Shown: positions 22,417 through 33,563, counted from the stretch's first letter. The stretch: DNA of 64,000 bases from Tetragonia tetragonoides (GCA_038025085.1 CM076140.1:31545501-31609500); one strand, 5' to 3'. Notes: generated from the letters alone by a model not told the origin. Numbers and translations are program-made.

Positions 22417-23520
22417 GTTGAAGCTTGTTTGTACTTTAAAACATTCTTGGTGTAGTTTCATACTCAAATGAATGCAAACAAAACATTTGGGTGCTTTCTC
22501 TTAATATACAACAAAAGAACTCAATCTCTATCACCGTTGTCGTAAGAGCTGTTAAAACTCGTAAATGCATTCAAAAGCTTGAGTTGAAGCTCGTTTATAC
22601 TTGTAAACATCCTTGGTGCATTTTCACACTCAAATGAATGAAAACAAAGTGTTTGGATGCTTTCTCTTAATATACAACACAAAAGAACTCAAATCTCTTT
22701 CACCATACCCGTATGAGCTTTTAATACGCGTAAATGCATTCAAAAGCTTGAGTTGAAGCTTGTTTGTACTTTAAAACATTCTTGGTGTAGTTTCATACTC
22801 AAATGAATGCAAAAAATAACATTTGGGTGCTTTCTCTTAATATACAACACAAAAAAAAGTCAATCTCTATCACCCTAGTTGTAAGAGCTGTTAAAACGCG
22901 TGAATGCATTCAAAAGGTTGAGTTGAAGCTTGTTTTTACTTGTAAACATCCCTGGTATTATTTCACACTCAAGTGAATGCAAACAAAGTATTTGGATACT
23001 TTCTCTTAATATACAACACAAAAGAACTCAATTTCTACAGCCCTAGTCGTAAAAGCTGATAAAACGCGTAAATGCATTCAAAAGCTTGAGTTGAAGCTTG
23101 TTTGTACTTGTAAACATCCTTGGTGTCTTTTCACACTGAAATGAATGCAAACATAGTAATTGGATGCTTTCTATTAATATACAACACAAAAGAACACAAT
23201 CTCTGTCACCCTAGTCGTAAGAGCTGTTAAAACACGTAAATGCATTCAAAAGCGTGAGTTAAAGCTTGTTTGTACTTGTAAAAATCCTTGGTGTATTTCA
23301 CACTCAAATGAATGCAAAAAAAGTATTTGGATGCTTTATTTTAATATACAACACAAAAGAACTCAAATATCTTTCGCCCTACTCGTAAGAGGTTTTAAAA
23401 CCCGTAAATGCATTTAAAAGTTTGAGTTGAAGCTTGTTTGTACTTGTAAACATCCTAGGTGTAGTTTCACACTCAAATGAATGCAAACAAAGTATTTGGA
23501 TGCTTTTTATTAATAAACAA
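22417..23520. repeat. satellite block 4 (6-7 monomers)
   Basis: A/B monomers in register with the sequence before the gag-only element. The block ends at TTAATAAACAA, where the chromovirus-like complex begins. The monomers are diverged (for example TTTATTTTAATATAC near 23340). No gene is visible. Confidence 0.93.
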
Positions 23521-24347
23521 TGATACAGGAACAAGTGTGACTGTGAACTATTTTGATCAAGATCTCAAAGGCTTAATGTTAGGATTTTCTAATATGGCTA
23601 ATCAACCATTTGTCACTATGATACAGTGGGAACAAGCTACTTGAAGAGCAAAATAAGAATTGCAAGCCTAAAGTCTCGTCCCAGACTTAGAGATCAAGCA
23701 CCAGCTAGGATTTAGTTTAATTAAGCTGTTTCAATTGATGTTTAGTTTCCTAATCAGTTTTGATCATATAAATCCGTTTGAACAATGGATTAATTGGAAT
23801 AATACTGATTATAGAGTTAGGATTATTGTTAGTTAGTTTCCTAAATAATTTAGGAAAGTTTGTTAGTAATTCAGTTTGTTTTAACAACCTAAGCCGTGTA
23901 ACATCAGCGTGTATGTTGACTTTTCAAACATGCCTGATTACAGCTGTTAGGAAGGTTAATTACAGCTGTTTTGGAAGGTTATTAGTCCTATTCTAGTTAG
24001 GAGTCCAAAACCAAGCCATATTAGAAGCTAGTTATCAATTAGGATCACTTTAATTGTCTATACAAGCAGCTAACGACGATGGGCTTTGTCCCAGACGTGA
24101 TTATTGATTAAAGTGAATGCGACTTCAATTTCTTTGAGTGTTTTCAATCTTAGGTGATTGATAACTCTCTCTCTCTCTCTCCTTAGGTGAAGAACCCAAG
24201 CCTTAGGTGGTGCCATTGCTTGTTGGTTGAGTCTTGATTGGTCTCTTTGGCGATTCTGGTTGAGTTTCGTCATCAAGAACGTATCTTTATTATACAAGAA
24301 CTTATCTTTGTAGTCCAAGATCATATCTTTTCCATTAATATACATCG
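23521..24347 (+). mobile_element. LTR-a of the CRM-like complex
   Basis: It starts TGATACAGGAACAAG and ends TACATCG where the sister LTRs end TACATCA, about 827 bp. A CT dinucleotide run lies at 24165-24181 in the downstream part. The primer site follows at 24352-24363. The first ~120 bp continue a pol-like frame (VTVNYFDQDLKGLMLGF) that is seen as a pol tail in the other copies. Confidence 0.83.
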
Positions 24348-24351
24348 AATT

Positions 24352-24363
24352 TGGTATCAAAGC
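24352..24363 (+). promoter_or_regulatory. primer binding site, unit 1 of the complex
   Basis: TGGTATCAAAGC is one mismatch from the plant initiator tRNA-Met site TGGTATCAGAGC and lies five bases past the LTR end. Equivalent sites are at 27693-27704 (same sequence) and 30833-30844 (TGGTATCAAAAC). Confidence 0.75.
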
Positions 24364-24506
24364 CCAGTTTTGAAGCTTTTTCAAGCTTTAAACGATCCAA
24401 GAACAACAAGAAACACATCCATTCACCCGTTACAGCCTACAAACCTACATCCATATCCCTTAAAAAACCACAAAACCTAAAGAAACACACCTTTAAACTC
24501 ATAATC

Positions 24507-24935
24507 ATGACTGTAACAAAAGAGTTACGCCAAGAACAACAAAAGCTGATCTTGGAACAGTTTGGTGATCTTACCAAGAGCATTAAGGAGAATACAGAGT
24601 CAATGAGGAAATCGATGGCTGTGCATGAAAATCGCATGGAAGAGAACAGAGATAATATTGATAGAATGGCACGCAAGTTTCTCAAGAAAGAAGAAGAAGA
24701 TGCCTCATCAAGCAAAGAGAAAAAAGGAAGCGTAGGTAAGGATTTTGAAGATTATAGTAGTCTAAGACTTGATCTCCCTGAATTCGATGGTGGCAGCCAT
24801 GATCCTGAGGAATTTCTTGAGTGGTTACGTACCATGGAGAGGCTCTTTGAATATAAGCAATATGATGACAAGAAGAAATTCAAAGTTGCAATCTTGAAAC
24901 TTAAGGGCTTTGCAATGCCCCTAGTTCAATCATGA
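24507..24935 (+). pseudogene. gag: truncated gag, unit 1
   Basis: The frame starts at ATG 24507 (MTVTKELRQEQQK) and runs 142 codons. The first ~80 residues are a charged helical stretch (probably coiled coil) with a run of Glu and Ser. Residues ~90-135 hold the start of the Ty3/gypsy Gag core: LPEFDGGSHDPEEFLEWLR, then KLKGFA. The frame then meets an internal deletion: where the Gag WW motif should follow, the sequence has switched to reverse transcriptase in another frame, and gag stops at TGA 24933-24935. The second half of Gag, the zinc knuckle, the protease and the N-terminal part of RT are missing. An open frame continues upstream to 24351 in the leader, but the copies at 27897 and 31028 begin at the same ATG, so I chose that start. 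Confidence 0.85.
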
Positions 24936-25686
24936 GGTGGATGCACGAGGTATTACGATCCTTTATTGGTTCTTTTGTCGTTGTTTATTTGGATGATATT
25001 CTAGTGTATAGCAAGACAAGAGAGGAGCACCTCAAACACCTGGCTATCCTATTTGATAAACTGCGTGAAGTTAAATTGAATGGGAAGCTTGAAAAACGTT
25101 CATTCTTGATCAACCGCACTCTATTTCTTGGATATATTGTTTCTTCTAATGGTGTTGATGTCGATCCAAGCAAAATAGAAGCTATTAAGACGTGGCCAGA
25201 CCCTACAAAAGTCCGTGAGGTACATAGCCTTCATGGCTTGGCTTCGTTTTATAGAAGATTCATTCACAATTTTTGTACCATTGCTGCCCCTATTACCAAA
25301 CTCAAGAAAAGAGGCCTATAGCGTTCTTCAGCAAGAAGTTGAGTGGCTCTAGACTCAACTACTCTACTTACGACAAGGAATTCTATGCTATCATTCGTTC
25401 TTTAGAGCAGTGGGAGCATTATTTACGTCCAAGGCCCTTTGTTCTTTATTCTGATCATGAATCCTTGAAGTATTTGCATGGCCAGCGTAAATTGAATCCT
25501 AGACATGCAAAGTTGGTGTCTTACTTGCAAACATTTACTTTTTCTACAAAGCACAAAGAGGGTAAAGCTAATGTGGTAGTTGATGCCTTATCTAGACGCC
25601 ACTACATGCTTACTATACTTGAACAAAAGTTGTTAGGGTTTGAATTGATCAAGGATTACTACAAAGAAGATCAAGATTTTGCTTAA
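24905..25686 (+). pseudogene. pol: pol remnant (RT and partial RNase H), unit 1
   Basis: It opens in the pol frame with GLCNAPSS at 24905, follows with the RT catalytic box YLDDILVYSKT, and then [19 protein letters not shown] and IAAPITKL of the thumb and connection. At ~25302-25304 about 190 bp are missing relative to unit 3; the join lies near the AGAAA(A/G) words, and the deletion removes the RNase H start with its first catalytic Asp (ECDASG). The frame shifts there, and the C-terminal RNase H ([34 protein letters not shown]) continues in the next frame. It ends at the TAA of DFA-stop (25684-25686), which is shared by the other copies. It cannot make active RT or RNase H. Confidence 0.85.
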
Positions 25687-26891
25687 TTGATCTCTTTATG
25701 TCAAGACAAAGCTTACTAATCCTATGTGCTGAATGGGGGGTTTCTATTGAAAGGAAACAAGGTGTGTGTTCCTAATTGTTCTTTGCGTGATCTCCTTGTG
25801 AGAGAAGTCCGTTTTGGGGGCTTAGCAGGTCACTTTTTGTTATGAATAAAACCTTAGAGATATTGCAAGAACAATTTTATTGGCCCATGATGATCCAAGA
25901 TGTCCAAGGGGTGATAAACATGTGTGCTACATGTCAAAGATCCAAGAGTTTCTTTCATAAGGGACTCTATATTCCTTTTCCCAGTCCTGAACAACTTTTG
26001 GAAGGTGTGAGCATGGATTTCATTGTTGGATTGCCTCATACTCAAAAAGGTAAAGATTCGATAATGGTGGTGGTCGATCGGTTCTCTAAAATGGCCCATT
26101 TCATTCCTAGCCATAAAACTGATGATGCATAACAAGTTGCTGACTTGTACTTTAGAGAAGTAGTTACTCTTTATGGTGTTCCAAAGAGCATTGTGTCTGA
26201 TCGTGATGTGAAGTTCTTAAGCTATTTCAGGAAGACCTTGTGGCGCTTGATGGGTACTAAGTTGCTGTTTAGTACTTCTCATCATCCACAAACAGATGGA
26301 CAAACCGAAGTCACAAATAGGAACCTTGGCACTCTATTGCATGGCTTGGTAAGTAAAACTACAAAGGATTGGGATATTAAGCTTGCTCATGCTGAGTTTG
26401 CTTACAATCGGAGTCCCTCCAGGACTACTCATAAATCCCTCTTTGAGATTGTTTATGGTGTTAATCCCCATCTCCCCGTTGATTTCATTCCAATTCCTAA
26501 AGGAGATCTATTGAACTATGAAGAAAAGACTAGAGTCGAGGCTTTCAAGAAGCTGCATGATCAAGTGAAAGCTCCAATAGAGAAGTCTAATGCAAAATAC
26601 AGGGAAAACGCAAACAAGGGACGAAAACAACCACAATTTAAACCTAGAGATTTATTTTGGTTGCATTTAAGAAAAGAAATGTTCCCAGGGAGGAGAAAGA
26701 ATATGCTCATGCCTAGAGCTGATGGCCCCTTTAAAGTTGTTGACCGTTATGGTGAGAGTGCTTACAAAATTGAACTTCCAGATGACTATGGTGGTGTAAG
26801 TGCTACATTCAACATTGGAGACTTGACCCCATACTTAAATAATGACAATTTGAGGGCAAATTCTTCAAAAGAAGGGGAGAATGATGCATGA
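25687..26891 (+). pseudogene. pol: integrase remnant, unit 1
   Basis: The frame resumes after the shared TAA with LISLCQDKA. In the HHCC zinc domain the first His is Arg (REVRFGGLAGHF) and a short indel breaks the frame near 25842; CATC supplies the Cys pair. The catalytic core is present: SMDFIVGLP (first Asp), [11 protein letters not shown] (second Asp) and QTDGQTEV (Glu). A nonsense codon TAA at 26130-26132 follows KTDDA. The C-terminal part holds [18 protein letters not shown] and VSATFNIGDLTPYL. The frame crosses the purine tract AAAAGAAGGGGAGAA (26867-26881) into the next LTR and stops at once (NDA-TGA, 26889-26891); in the sister copies it continues further. Broken by at least three lesions. 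Confidence 0.85.
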
Positions 26892-27688
26892 GCAAGGGTG
26901 ACTGTGAACTATGTTGATGAAGAGCTCAAAGGCTTAATGTTAGGATTTCCTAATATGGCTAATCAACCATTTGTCACTATGCTACAGTGGGAACAAGCTA
27001 CTTGAAGAGCAAAACAAGAAGTACAAGCTTAAAGTCTCGTCCAAGACTAAGAGATCAAGCACCAGTTAGGATTTAGCTTATTTAAGCAGTTTTAATTAAT
27101 GTTTAGTTTCCTAATTAGGTTTGATAATATAAATCCGTTTGAAGAATAGATTAATTGGGATAATACTGATTATAGAGTTAGGATTATTATTAGTTAGTTT
27201 CCTAAATAATTTAGGAAAGTTTGTTAGTAAATCAGTTTGTTTTAACAACCTAAGCCATGTAAAATCAGCGTGTATGTTGACTTTTCAAACATACTTGATT
27301 ACAACTGTTGGGAAGGCTAATTACAGCTGTTTAGGAAGGTTAGGAGTCCAAAACCTAGTCATATTAGAAGCTAGTTATCAATTAGGATCACTATAATTGC
27401 CTATATAACCAACTCACGACCATAGGGTTTGTCCCAGACGTGATTATTGATTAAAGTGAATGCCAATTCAATTTCTTTAAGTGTTTTCAATCTTAGGTGA
27501 TTTATAACTCTCTCTCTCTCTTCTTCGGTGAAGAACCCAAGCCTTAGGTGGCGCGATTCCTTGTTGGTTGAGTCTTGATCGGTCTCTTTGGTGATTCTGG
27601 TTGAGTTTCGTCATCATGAACGTATCTTTATTATTCAAGAACCTATCTTTATAGTCCAAAATCATATCTTTTCCATTAATATACATCA
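26882..27688 (+). mobile_element. LTR-b of the CRM-like complex
   Basis: It starts TGATGCATGAGCAAGGG directly after the purine tract and ends ATATACATCA, about 807 bp. It serves as 3' LTR for unit 1 and 5' LTR for unit 2. It is slightly shorter than LTR-a, with one missing stretch near the middle (GGAAGGTTAGGAGTCC, where LTR-c reads GGAAGGTTATTAGTCC). Confidence 0.83.
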
Positions 27689-27896
27689 AACTTGGTATCA
27701 AAGCCCAGTTTTGTACCTTTTCAACCTTTAAACGATCCAAGAACAACAAGAAACACATCTATTCACCCGTTACAACCTACAAACCTACGTCCATATCCCT
27801 TAAAAAACCATAAATCCTACCACCACTTAAGAAAATTTTCACCTATCACCTCATCCAGCACAAAACCTAAAATAACTCACCTTTAAACTCATCATC

Positions 27897-28325
27897 ATGA
27901 CTGTAACAAAAGAGTTACGCCAAGAAATACAAAAGCTGATCCTGGAACAGGTTGGTGATCTTACCAAGAGCATTAAGGAGAATACAGAATCAATGAGGAA
28001 ATCGATGGCTGTGCATGAAAATCGCATGGAAGAGAACAGAGAAAATATTGATAGAATGGCACGCAGGTATCTCAAGAAAGAAGAAGAAGATGCCTCATCA
28101 AGCAAAGAGAACAAAGGAAGCGTAGGTAAGGATGTTGAAGATGATCGTAGTCTAAGACTTGATCTCCTTGAATTCGATGGTGGCAGCCATGATCCTGAGG
28201 AATTTCTTGAGTGGTTACGCACCATGAAGAGGCTCTTTGAAAATAAGCAATATGATGACAAGAAGAAATTCAAAGTTCCAATCTTAAAACTTAAGGGCTT
28301 TGCAACGCACCTAGTTCATTCATGA
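27897..28325 (+). pseudogene. gag: truncated gag, unit 2
   Basis: It has the same 142 codons, start and 3' breakpoint as the unit 1 gag, with scattered substitutions (for example FDGGSHDPEEFLEWLRTMKR). The identical breakpoint shows that the internal deletion predates the separation of these copies. It stops at TGA 28323-28325. The leader upstream is slightly longer than in unit 1: about 60 bp around 27815-27860 are present here and in unit 3 but absent from unit 1. Confidence 0.85.
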
Positions 28326-28800
28326 CGTTGATGCACTAGGTATTACGATCCTTTATTGGTTCTTTTGTCGTTTTTTATTTGGATGATATCTAGTGTATAG
28401 CAAGACAAGAGAGGAGCACCTCAAACACCTGGTTATCCTATTTGTTAAACTGCGTGAAGTTAAATTGTATGGGAAGCTTGAAAAATGTTCATTCTTGATC
28501 AACCGTGTTCTATTTCTTGGATATATTGTTTCTTCTGATGGTATTCATGTCGATCCAAGCAAAATAGAAGCTATTAAGATGTGGCCAGCCCCTACAAACG
28601 TCCATGAGGTACATAGCCTTCATGGCTTGGCTTCGTTTTATAGAAGATTCATTCGCAATTTTAGTACCATTGCTGCCCCTATTACCAAACTCATGAAGAA
28701 AGGGGAGTTTGTGTTGTCTAACAATGCTCAGCAAGCGTTTGAATTACTTAAAGATAAGTTGTGCAATGCCCCTATACTAGATGTACCGGATTTTGCTTAA
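28295..28800 (+). pseudogene. pol: RT remnant lacking RNase H, unit 2
   Basis: The pol frame begins with GLCN at the shared junction. The catalytic box reads YLDD, but one T is missing right after it (GATGATATCTAG against GATGATATTCTAG in unit 1), which shifts the frame near 28390. From 28393 it continues [13 protein letters not shown] to ILDVPDF. There the sequence jumps from the RNase H start to the end of RNase H at the shared word GATTTTG, deleting nearly the whole RNase H domain, and meets the common DFA-TAA stop at 28798-28800. Confidence 0.85.
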
Positions 28801-30144
28801 TTGATCTCTTTATGTCAAGACAAAGCTCATGGATCCAATGTGCTGAATGGGGCGTTTCTATTCAATGGAAACAAGCTGTGTGTGCCTAATTGTTCTTTGC
28901 GTGATCTGCTTGTGAGAGAAGTAAATTTTAGGGGCTTAGCAGGTCACTTTTTGGTATGAATAAAACCTCAGAGATATTGCAAGAACAATTTTATGGGCCC
29001 AAAATGATCCAAGATGTCAAGGGGTGATAAACAGGTGTGCTACTTGTCAAAGATCCAAGAGTTTCTTTCATAAGGGACTCTATATTCCTTTGCCCAGTCC
29101 TGAACAACCTTTGGAAGGTGTGAGCATGGATTTCATTGTTGGATTGCCTCGTCCTCAAAAAGGTAAAGATTCGATAATGGTGGTGGTCGATCGGTTCTCT
29201 AAAATGGCCCATTTCATTGCTAGCCATAAAACCGATGATGCATCACAAGTTGCTGACTTGTACTTTAGAGAAGTAGTTAGACTTCATGGTGTTCCAAAGA
29301 GCATTCTGTCTGATCGTGATGTGAAGTTCTTAAGCTATTTCAGGACGACCTTGTGGCGCTTGATGGGTACTAAGTTGTTGTTTAGTACTTCTCATCATCC
29401 ACAAACGGATGGACAAACCAAAGTCACAAATAGGACCCTGGGTACTCTATTGCGTGGCTTGGTAAGTAAACTACAAAGGATTGGGATATTAAGCTTGCTC
29501 ATGCTGAGTTTGCTTACAATCGGAGTCCCTCCAGGACTACTCATAAATCCCTCTTTGAGATTGTTTATGGTGTTAATCCCCATCTCCCCGTTGATTTCAT
29601 TCCAATTCTTAAAGGAGATCTATTGAACTATGAAGAAAAGACTAGAGTCGAGGCTTTCAAGAAGCTGCATGATCAAGTGAAAGCTCCAATAGAGAAGTCT
29701 AATGCGAAATACAGGGAAAACGCAAACAAGGGACGAAAACAACCACAATTTAATCTTAGAGATTTAGTTTGGTTGCATTTAAGAAAAGAAAGGTTCCCAG
29801 GGAGGAGAAAGAATAAGCCCATGCCTAGAGCTGATGGCCCCTTTAAAGTTGTTGACCGTTATGGTGAGAGTGCTTACAAAATTTAACTTCCAGATGACTA
29901 TGGTGGTGTAAGTGCTACATTCAACATTGGAGACTTGACCCCATACTTAGATAATGACAAATTGAGGGCAAATTCTTCAAAAGAAGGAGAGAATGATGCA
30001 GGAGCATGGGTGACTGTGAACTATGTTGATCAAGAGCTCAAAGGCTTAATGTTAGGATTTCCTAATATGGCTAATCAACCATTTGTCACTATGCTACAGT
30101 GGGAACAAGCTACTTTAAGAGCAACACAAGAAGTGCAAGCTTAA
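28801..30144 (+). pseudogene. pol: integrase remnant with catalytic Glu changed to Lys, unit 2
   Basis: The first zinc-domain His is Asn (REVNFRGLAGHF), and small indels disturb the frame near 28950-29020. From 29024 the core reads [24 protein letters not shown] and then QTDGQTKV: the codon 29420-29422 is AAA, so the Glu of DD35E is Lys. A one-base loss at ~29468 shifts the frame through the core end (AYNRSP is still readable in another frame). The C-terminal domain resumes at 29623 (NYEEKTRVEAF, RADGPFKV), a TAA lies at 29884-29886, and from ~29893 VSATFNIGDLTPYLDND continues over the purine tract (29979-29993) and ~50 codons into LTR-c, ending at 30144. Confidence 0.83.
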
Positions 30145-30828
30145 AGTCTCGTCCAAGATTAAGAGATCAAGCACCAGTTAGGATTTAATTCAATTAAGCA
30201 GTTTCAATTAATGTTTAGTTTCCTAATCAGTTTTGATAATATAAATCTATTTGAACAATGGATTAATTGGGATAATACTGATTATAGAGTTAGGATTATT
30301 GTTAGTTAGTTTCCTAAATAATTTAGGAAAGTTTGTTAGTAATTCAGTTTGTTTTAACAACCTAAGCCGTGTAAAATCAGCGTGTATGTTGACTTTACAA
30401 ATATGCCTGATTACAGCTGTTAGGGAAGTTAATTACAGCTGTTTTGGAAGGTTATTAGTCCTATTCTAGTTAGGATTCCAAAACAAAGTCATATTAGAAG
30501 CTAGTTATCAATTAGGATCACTATAATTGCCTATATAAGCAACTAACGGCCATGGGGTTTGTCCCGGACGTGATTATTGATTAAGGCGAATGCCAATTCA
30601 ATTTCTTTGAGTGTTTTCAATCTTAGGTGATTTATAACTCCCTCTCTCTCTTCTTAGGTGAAGAACCCAAGCCTTAGGTGGCGCCATTGCTTGTTGGTTG
30701 AGTCTTGATTGGTCTCTTTGGTGATTCTGGTTGAGTTTCGTCCTCAAGAACGTATCTTTATTATTCAAGAACCTATCTTTGTAGTCCAAAATCATATATT
30801 TTCCATTAATATACATCAAATTTGGTAT
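29994..30828 (+). mobile_element. LTR-c of the CRM-like complex
   Basis: It starts TGATGCAGGAGCATGGG and ends ATATACATCA, about 835 bp. It is the fullest LTR of the complex. The first ~150 bp carry the pol tail (VTVNYVDQELKGLMLGF, then MANQPFVTMLQWEQAT). A TATA box TATATAAG is at 30532-30539 and a CT-rich run is near 30640. The primer site follows at 30833-30844. Confidence 0.85.
30532..30539 (+). promoter_or_regulatory. TATA box of LTR-c
   Basis: TATATAAG within GCCTATATAAGCAACT. Equivalent words occur in the sister LTRs near 27400, 33955 and 41440. It is placed like a plant LTR core promoter. Confidence 0.55.
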
Positions 30829-31027
30829 CAAAACCCAGTTTTGAAGCTTTTTCAACCTTTAAACGATCCAAGAACAACAAGAAACATATCCATTCACACG
30901 TTACTGCCTACAAACCTACGTCCATATCCCTTAAAAAACCACAAATCCTACCACCACTTAAGAAACTACTCACCTATCACCTTATCCAGCACAAAACCTA
31001 AAAAAACTGACCTTTAAACTCATCAGC

Positions 31028-31456
31028 ATGACTGTAACAAAAGAGTTACGCCAAGAAATACAAAAGCTGATCTTGGAACAGTTTGGTGATCTTACCAAGA
31101 GCATTAAGGAGAATACAGAATCAATGAGGAAATTGATGGCTGTGCATGAAAATCACATGGAAGAGAACAGAGATAATATTGATAGAATGGCACGCAGGTT
31201 TCTCAAGAAAGAAGAAGAAGATTCCTCATCAAGAAAAGAGAACAAAGGAAGCGTAGGTAAGGATTTTGAAGATGATCGTAGTCTAAGACTTGATCTCCCT
31301 GAATTCGATGGTGGCAGCTATGATCCTGAGGAATTTCTTGAGTGGTTACGCACCATGGAGAGGCTCTTTGAATATAAGCAATATGATGACAAGAAGAAAT
31401 TCAAAGTTGCAATCTTCAAACTTAAGGGCTTTGCAACGCCCCTAGTTCATTCATGA
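31028..31456 (+). pseudogene. gag: truncated gag, unit 3
   Basis: 142 codons with the same start (MTVTKELRQEIQK) and the same deletion junction as units 1 and 2. The Gag core start is readable (FDGGSYDPEEFLEWLRTMER, KLKGFATPL). It stops at TGA 31454-31456, overlapping the pol frame. No premature stop lies before the junction, so this copy could still make the shortened polypeptide, but it lacks the second half of Gag and the zinc knuckle. Confidence 0.85.
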
Positions 31457-32358
31457 GGTTGATGCACGAGGTATTACGATCCTTTATTGGTTCTTTTGTC
31501 GTTGTATATTTGGATGATATTCTGGTGTATAGAAAGACAAGAGAGGAGCACCTCAAACACCTGGCTATCTTATTTGATAAATTGCGTGAAGTTAAATTGT
31601 ATGGGAAGCTTGAAAGATTTTCATTCTTGATTAACCGTGTTCTATTTCTTGGATATATTGTTTCTTCTAATGGTATTCATGTCGATCCAAGCAAAATAAA
31701 AGCTATTAAGACGTGGCCAGCCCCTACAAACGTCCATGAGGTACATAGCCTTCATGGCTTGGCTTCATTTTATAGAAGATTCATTCGCAATTTTAGTACC
31801 ATTGCTGCCCCTATTACCAAACTCACGAAGAAAGGGGAGTTTGTGTGGTCTAACAATGCTCAGCAAGCGTTTGAATTACTTAAAGATAAGCTGTGCAATG
31901 CCCCTATACTAGATGTACCAGATTTTGAGAGATTGTTTGAGGTAGAATGTGATGCTAGTGGTGTTGGTATTGGTGCTGTTTTGATACAAGAAAAGAGGCC
32001 TATAGAGTTCTTCAGCGAGAAGTTGAGTGGCTCTAGACTCAACTACTCTACTTATGACAAGGAATTCTATTCTATCATTCGTTCTTTAGAGCAGTGGGAG
32101 CATTATTTACGTCCAAGGCCCTTTGTTCATTATTCTGATCATGAATTCTTGAAGTATTTGCATGGCCAGCGTAAATTGAATCCTAGACATGCAAAGTTGG
32201 TGTCTTACTTGCAAACATTTACTTTTTCTACAAAGCACAAAGAGGGGAAAGCTAATGTGGTAGCTGATGCCTTATCTAGACGCCACTGCATGGTTACTAT
32301 ACTTGAACAAAAGTTGTTAGGGTTTGAATTGATCAAGGATTACTACAAAGAAGATTAA
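31426..32358 (+). pseudogene. pol: RT and RNase H, least damaged copy (unit 3)
   Basis: An open frame of ~310 codons from GLCN at the junction (first Met 31453) to TAA 32356-32358. It holds the RT palm with YLDDILVY, the thumb and connection ([32 protein letters not shown]), and a complete RNase H: ECDASGVGIGAVL with the catalytic Asp, FFSEKLSG, YDKEF, YSDHEFLKYLHG, and [18 protein letters not shown]. The N-terminal RT fingers and the protease are missing because of the shared gag-RT deletion, so it should be inactive as RT. The TAA at 32356 (KED-stop) is private to this copy; the family-wide TAA follows a few codons later (DFS-stop). Confidence 0.87.
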
Positions 32359-33563
32359 GATTTTTCTTAATTGATCACTTTATGTCAAGACAAAGCTCAC
32401 GGATCCTATGTGCTGAATGAGGGGTTTCTATTCAAACGAAACAAGCTGTGTGTTCCTAATTGTTCTTTGCGTGATCTCCTTGTGAGAGAAGTCCATTTTC
32501 GGGGCTTAGCAGGTCACTTTGGTATGAATAAAACGTTATAGATATTGCAAGAACAATTTTATTGGCCCAAGATAATCCATGATGTCCAAGGGGTGGTAAA
32601 CAGGTGTGCTACATGTCAAAGATCCAAGAGTTTCTTTCATAAGGGACTCTATATTCCTTTGCCCAGTCCTGAACAACCTTGGGAAGGTGTGAGCATGGAT
32701 TTCATTATTGGATTGACTCGTACTTAAAAAGGTAAAAATTCGATAATGGTGGTGGTCGATCGGTTCTCTAAAATGGCCCATTTCATTCCTAGCCATAAAA
32801 CCGATGATGCATCACAAGTTGCTGACTTGTACTTTAGGGAAGTAGTTAGACTTCATGGTGTTCGAAAGAGCATTGTGTCTGATTGCGATGTGAAGTTCTT
32901 AAGCTATTTTAGGAAGATCTTGTGGCACTTGATGGGTACTAAGTTGCTGTTTAGTACTTCTCATCATCCACAAACGGATGGACAAACCGAAGTAACAAAT
33001 AGGACCCTTGGTACTCTATTGCGTGGCTTGGTAAGTAAAACTAAAAAGGATTGGGATATTAAGCTTGCTCATGCTGAGTTTGCTTACAATCGGAGTCCCT
33101 CCAGGACCACTCATAAATCCCCCTTTAAGATTGTTTATGGTGTTAATCCCCATCTCCCCGTTGATCTCATTCCAATTCCTAAACGAGATCTATTGAACTA
33201 TGAAGCAAAAACTAGAGTCGAGGCTTTCAAGAAGCTGCATGATCAAGTGAAAGCTCGAATAGAGAAGTTTAATGCGTAATACAAAGAAAACGCAAACAAG
33301 GGACGAAAACAACCACAATTTAAACATGGAGATTTAGTTTGGTTGCATTTAAGAAAAGAAAGGTTCCCAGGGAGGAGAAAGAATAAGCTCATGCCTAGAA
33401 CTGATGGCCCCTTTAAAGTTCTTGACCGTTATGGTTAGAGTGCTTACAAAATTGAACTTCCAGATGACTATGGTGGTGTAAGTGCTACATTCAACATTGG
33501 AGACTTGACGCCATACTTACATAATGACAATTTGAGGGCAAATTCTTGAAAAGTAGGGGAGAA
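32359..33563 (+). pseudogene. pol: integrase remnant, unit 3
   Basis: The HHCC His pair is intact here (REVHFRGLAGHFG) and CATC follows. A stop replaces a Glu codon after NKTL (near 32540), and another TAA follows GLTRT (near 32725). The catalytic core from 32746 is otherwise open: [24 protein letters not shown] (the Arg between the two Asp residues is Cys) and QTDGQTEV, extending to EKFNA-stop at 33279. The C-terminal part ([22 protein letters not shown]) has further stops near 33436 and 33547. The purine tract is 33549-33563. Confidence 0.83.

Larger units (their letters stand above)
19153..22421 (+). mobile_element. gag-only LTR retrotransposon (TR-GAG type) with target duplication
   Basis: The insertion is bounded by GTTGA at 19153-19157 and again at 22417-22421, which restores the satellite word GAGTTGAAGCTTG. 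It consists of a truncated LTR (19158-19443), a complete LTR (19444-20262), a primer binding site, a 1.3-kb internal region with one gag-like ORF, a polypurine tract and a complete LTR (21599-22416). No protease, reverse transcriptase, RNase H or integrase sequence is present. It is therefore non-autonomous by structure, though it keeps the cis signals and a long gag frame. The two full LTRs differ at many scattered sites, so it is not a very recent insertion. Confidence 0.88.

Noticed and set aside
24165..24181. CT dinucleotide run as an independent microsatellite locus
   Set aside because: The same run occurs at the same place in each LTR of the family, so it is part of the LTR.
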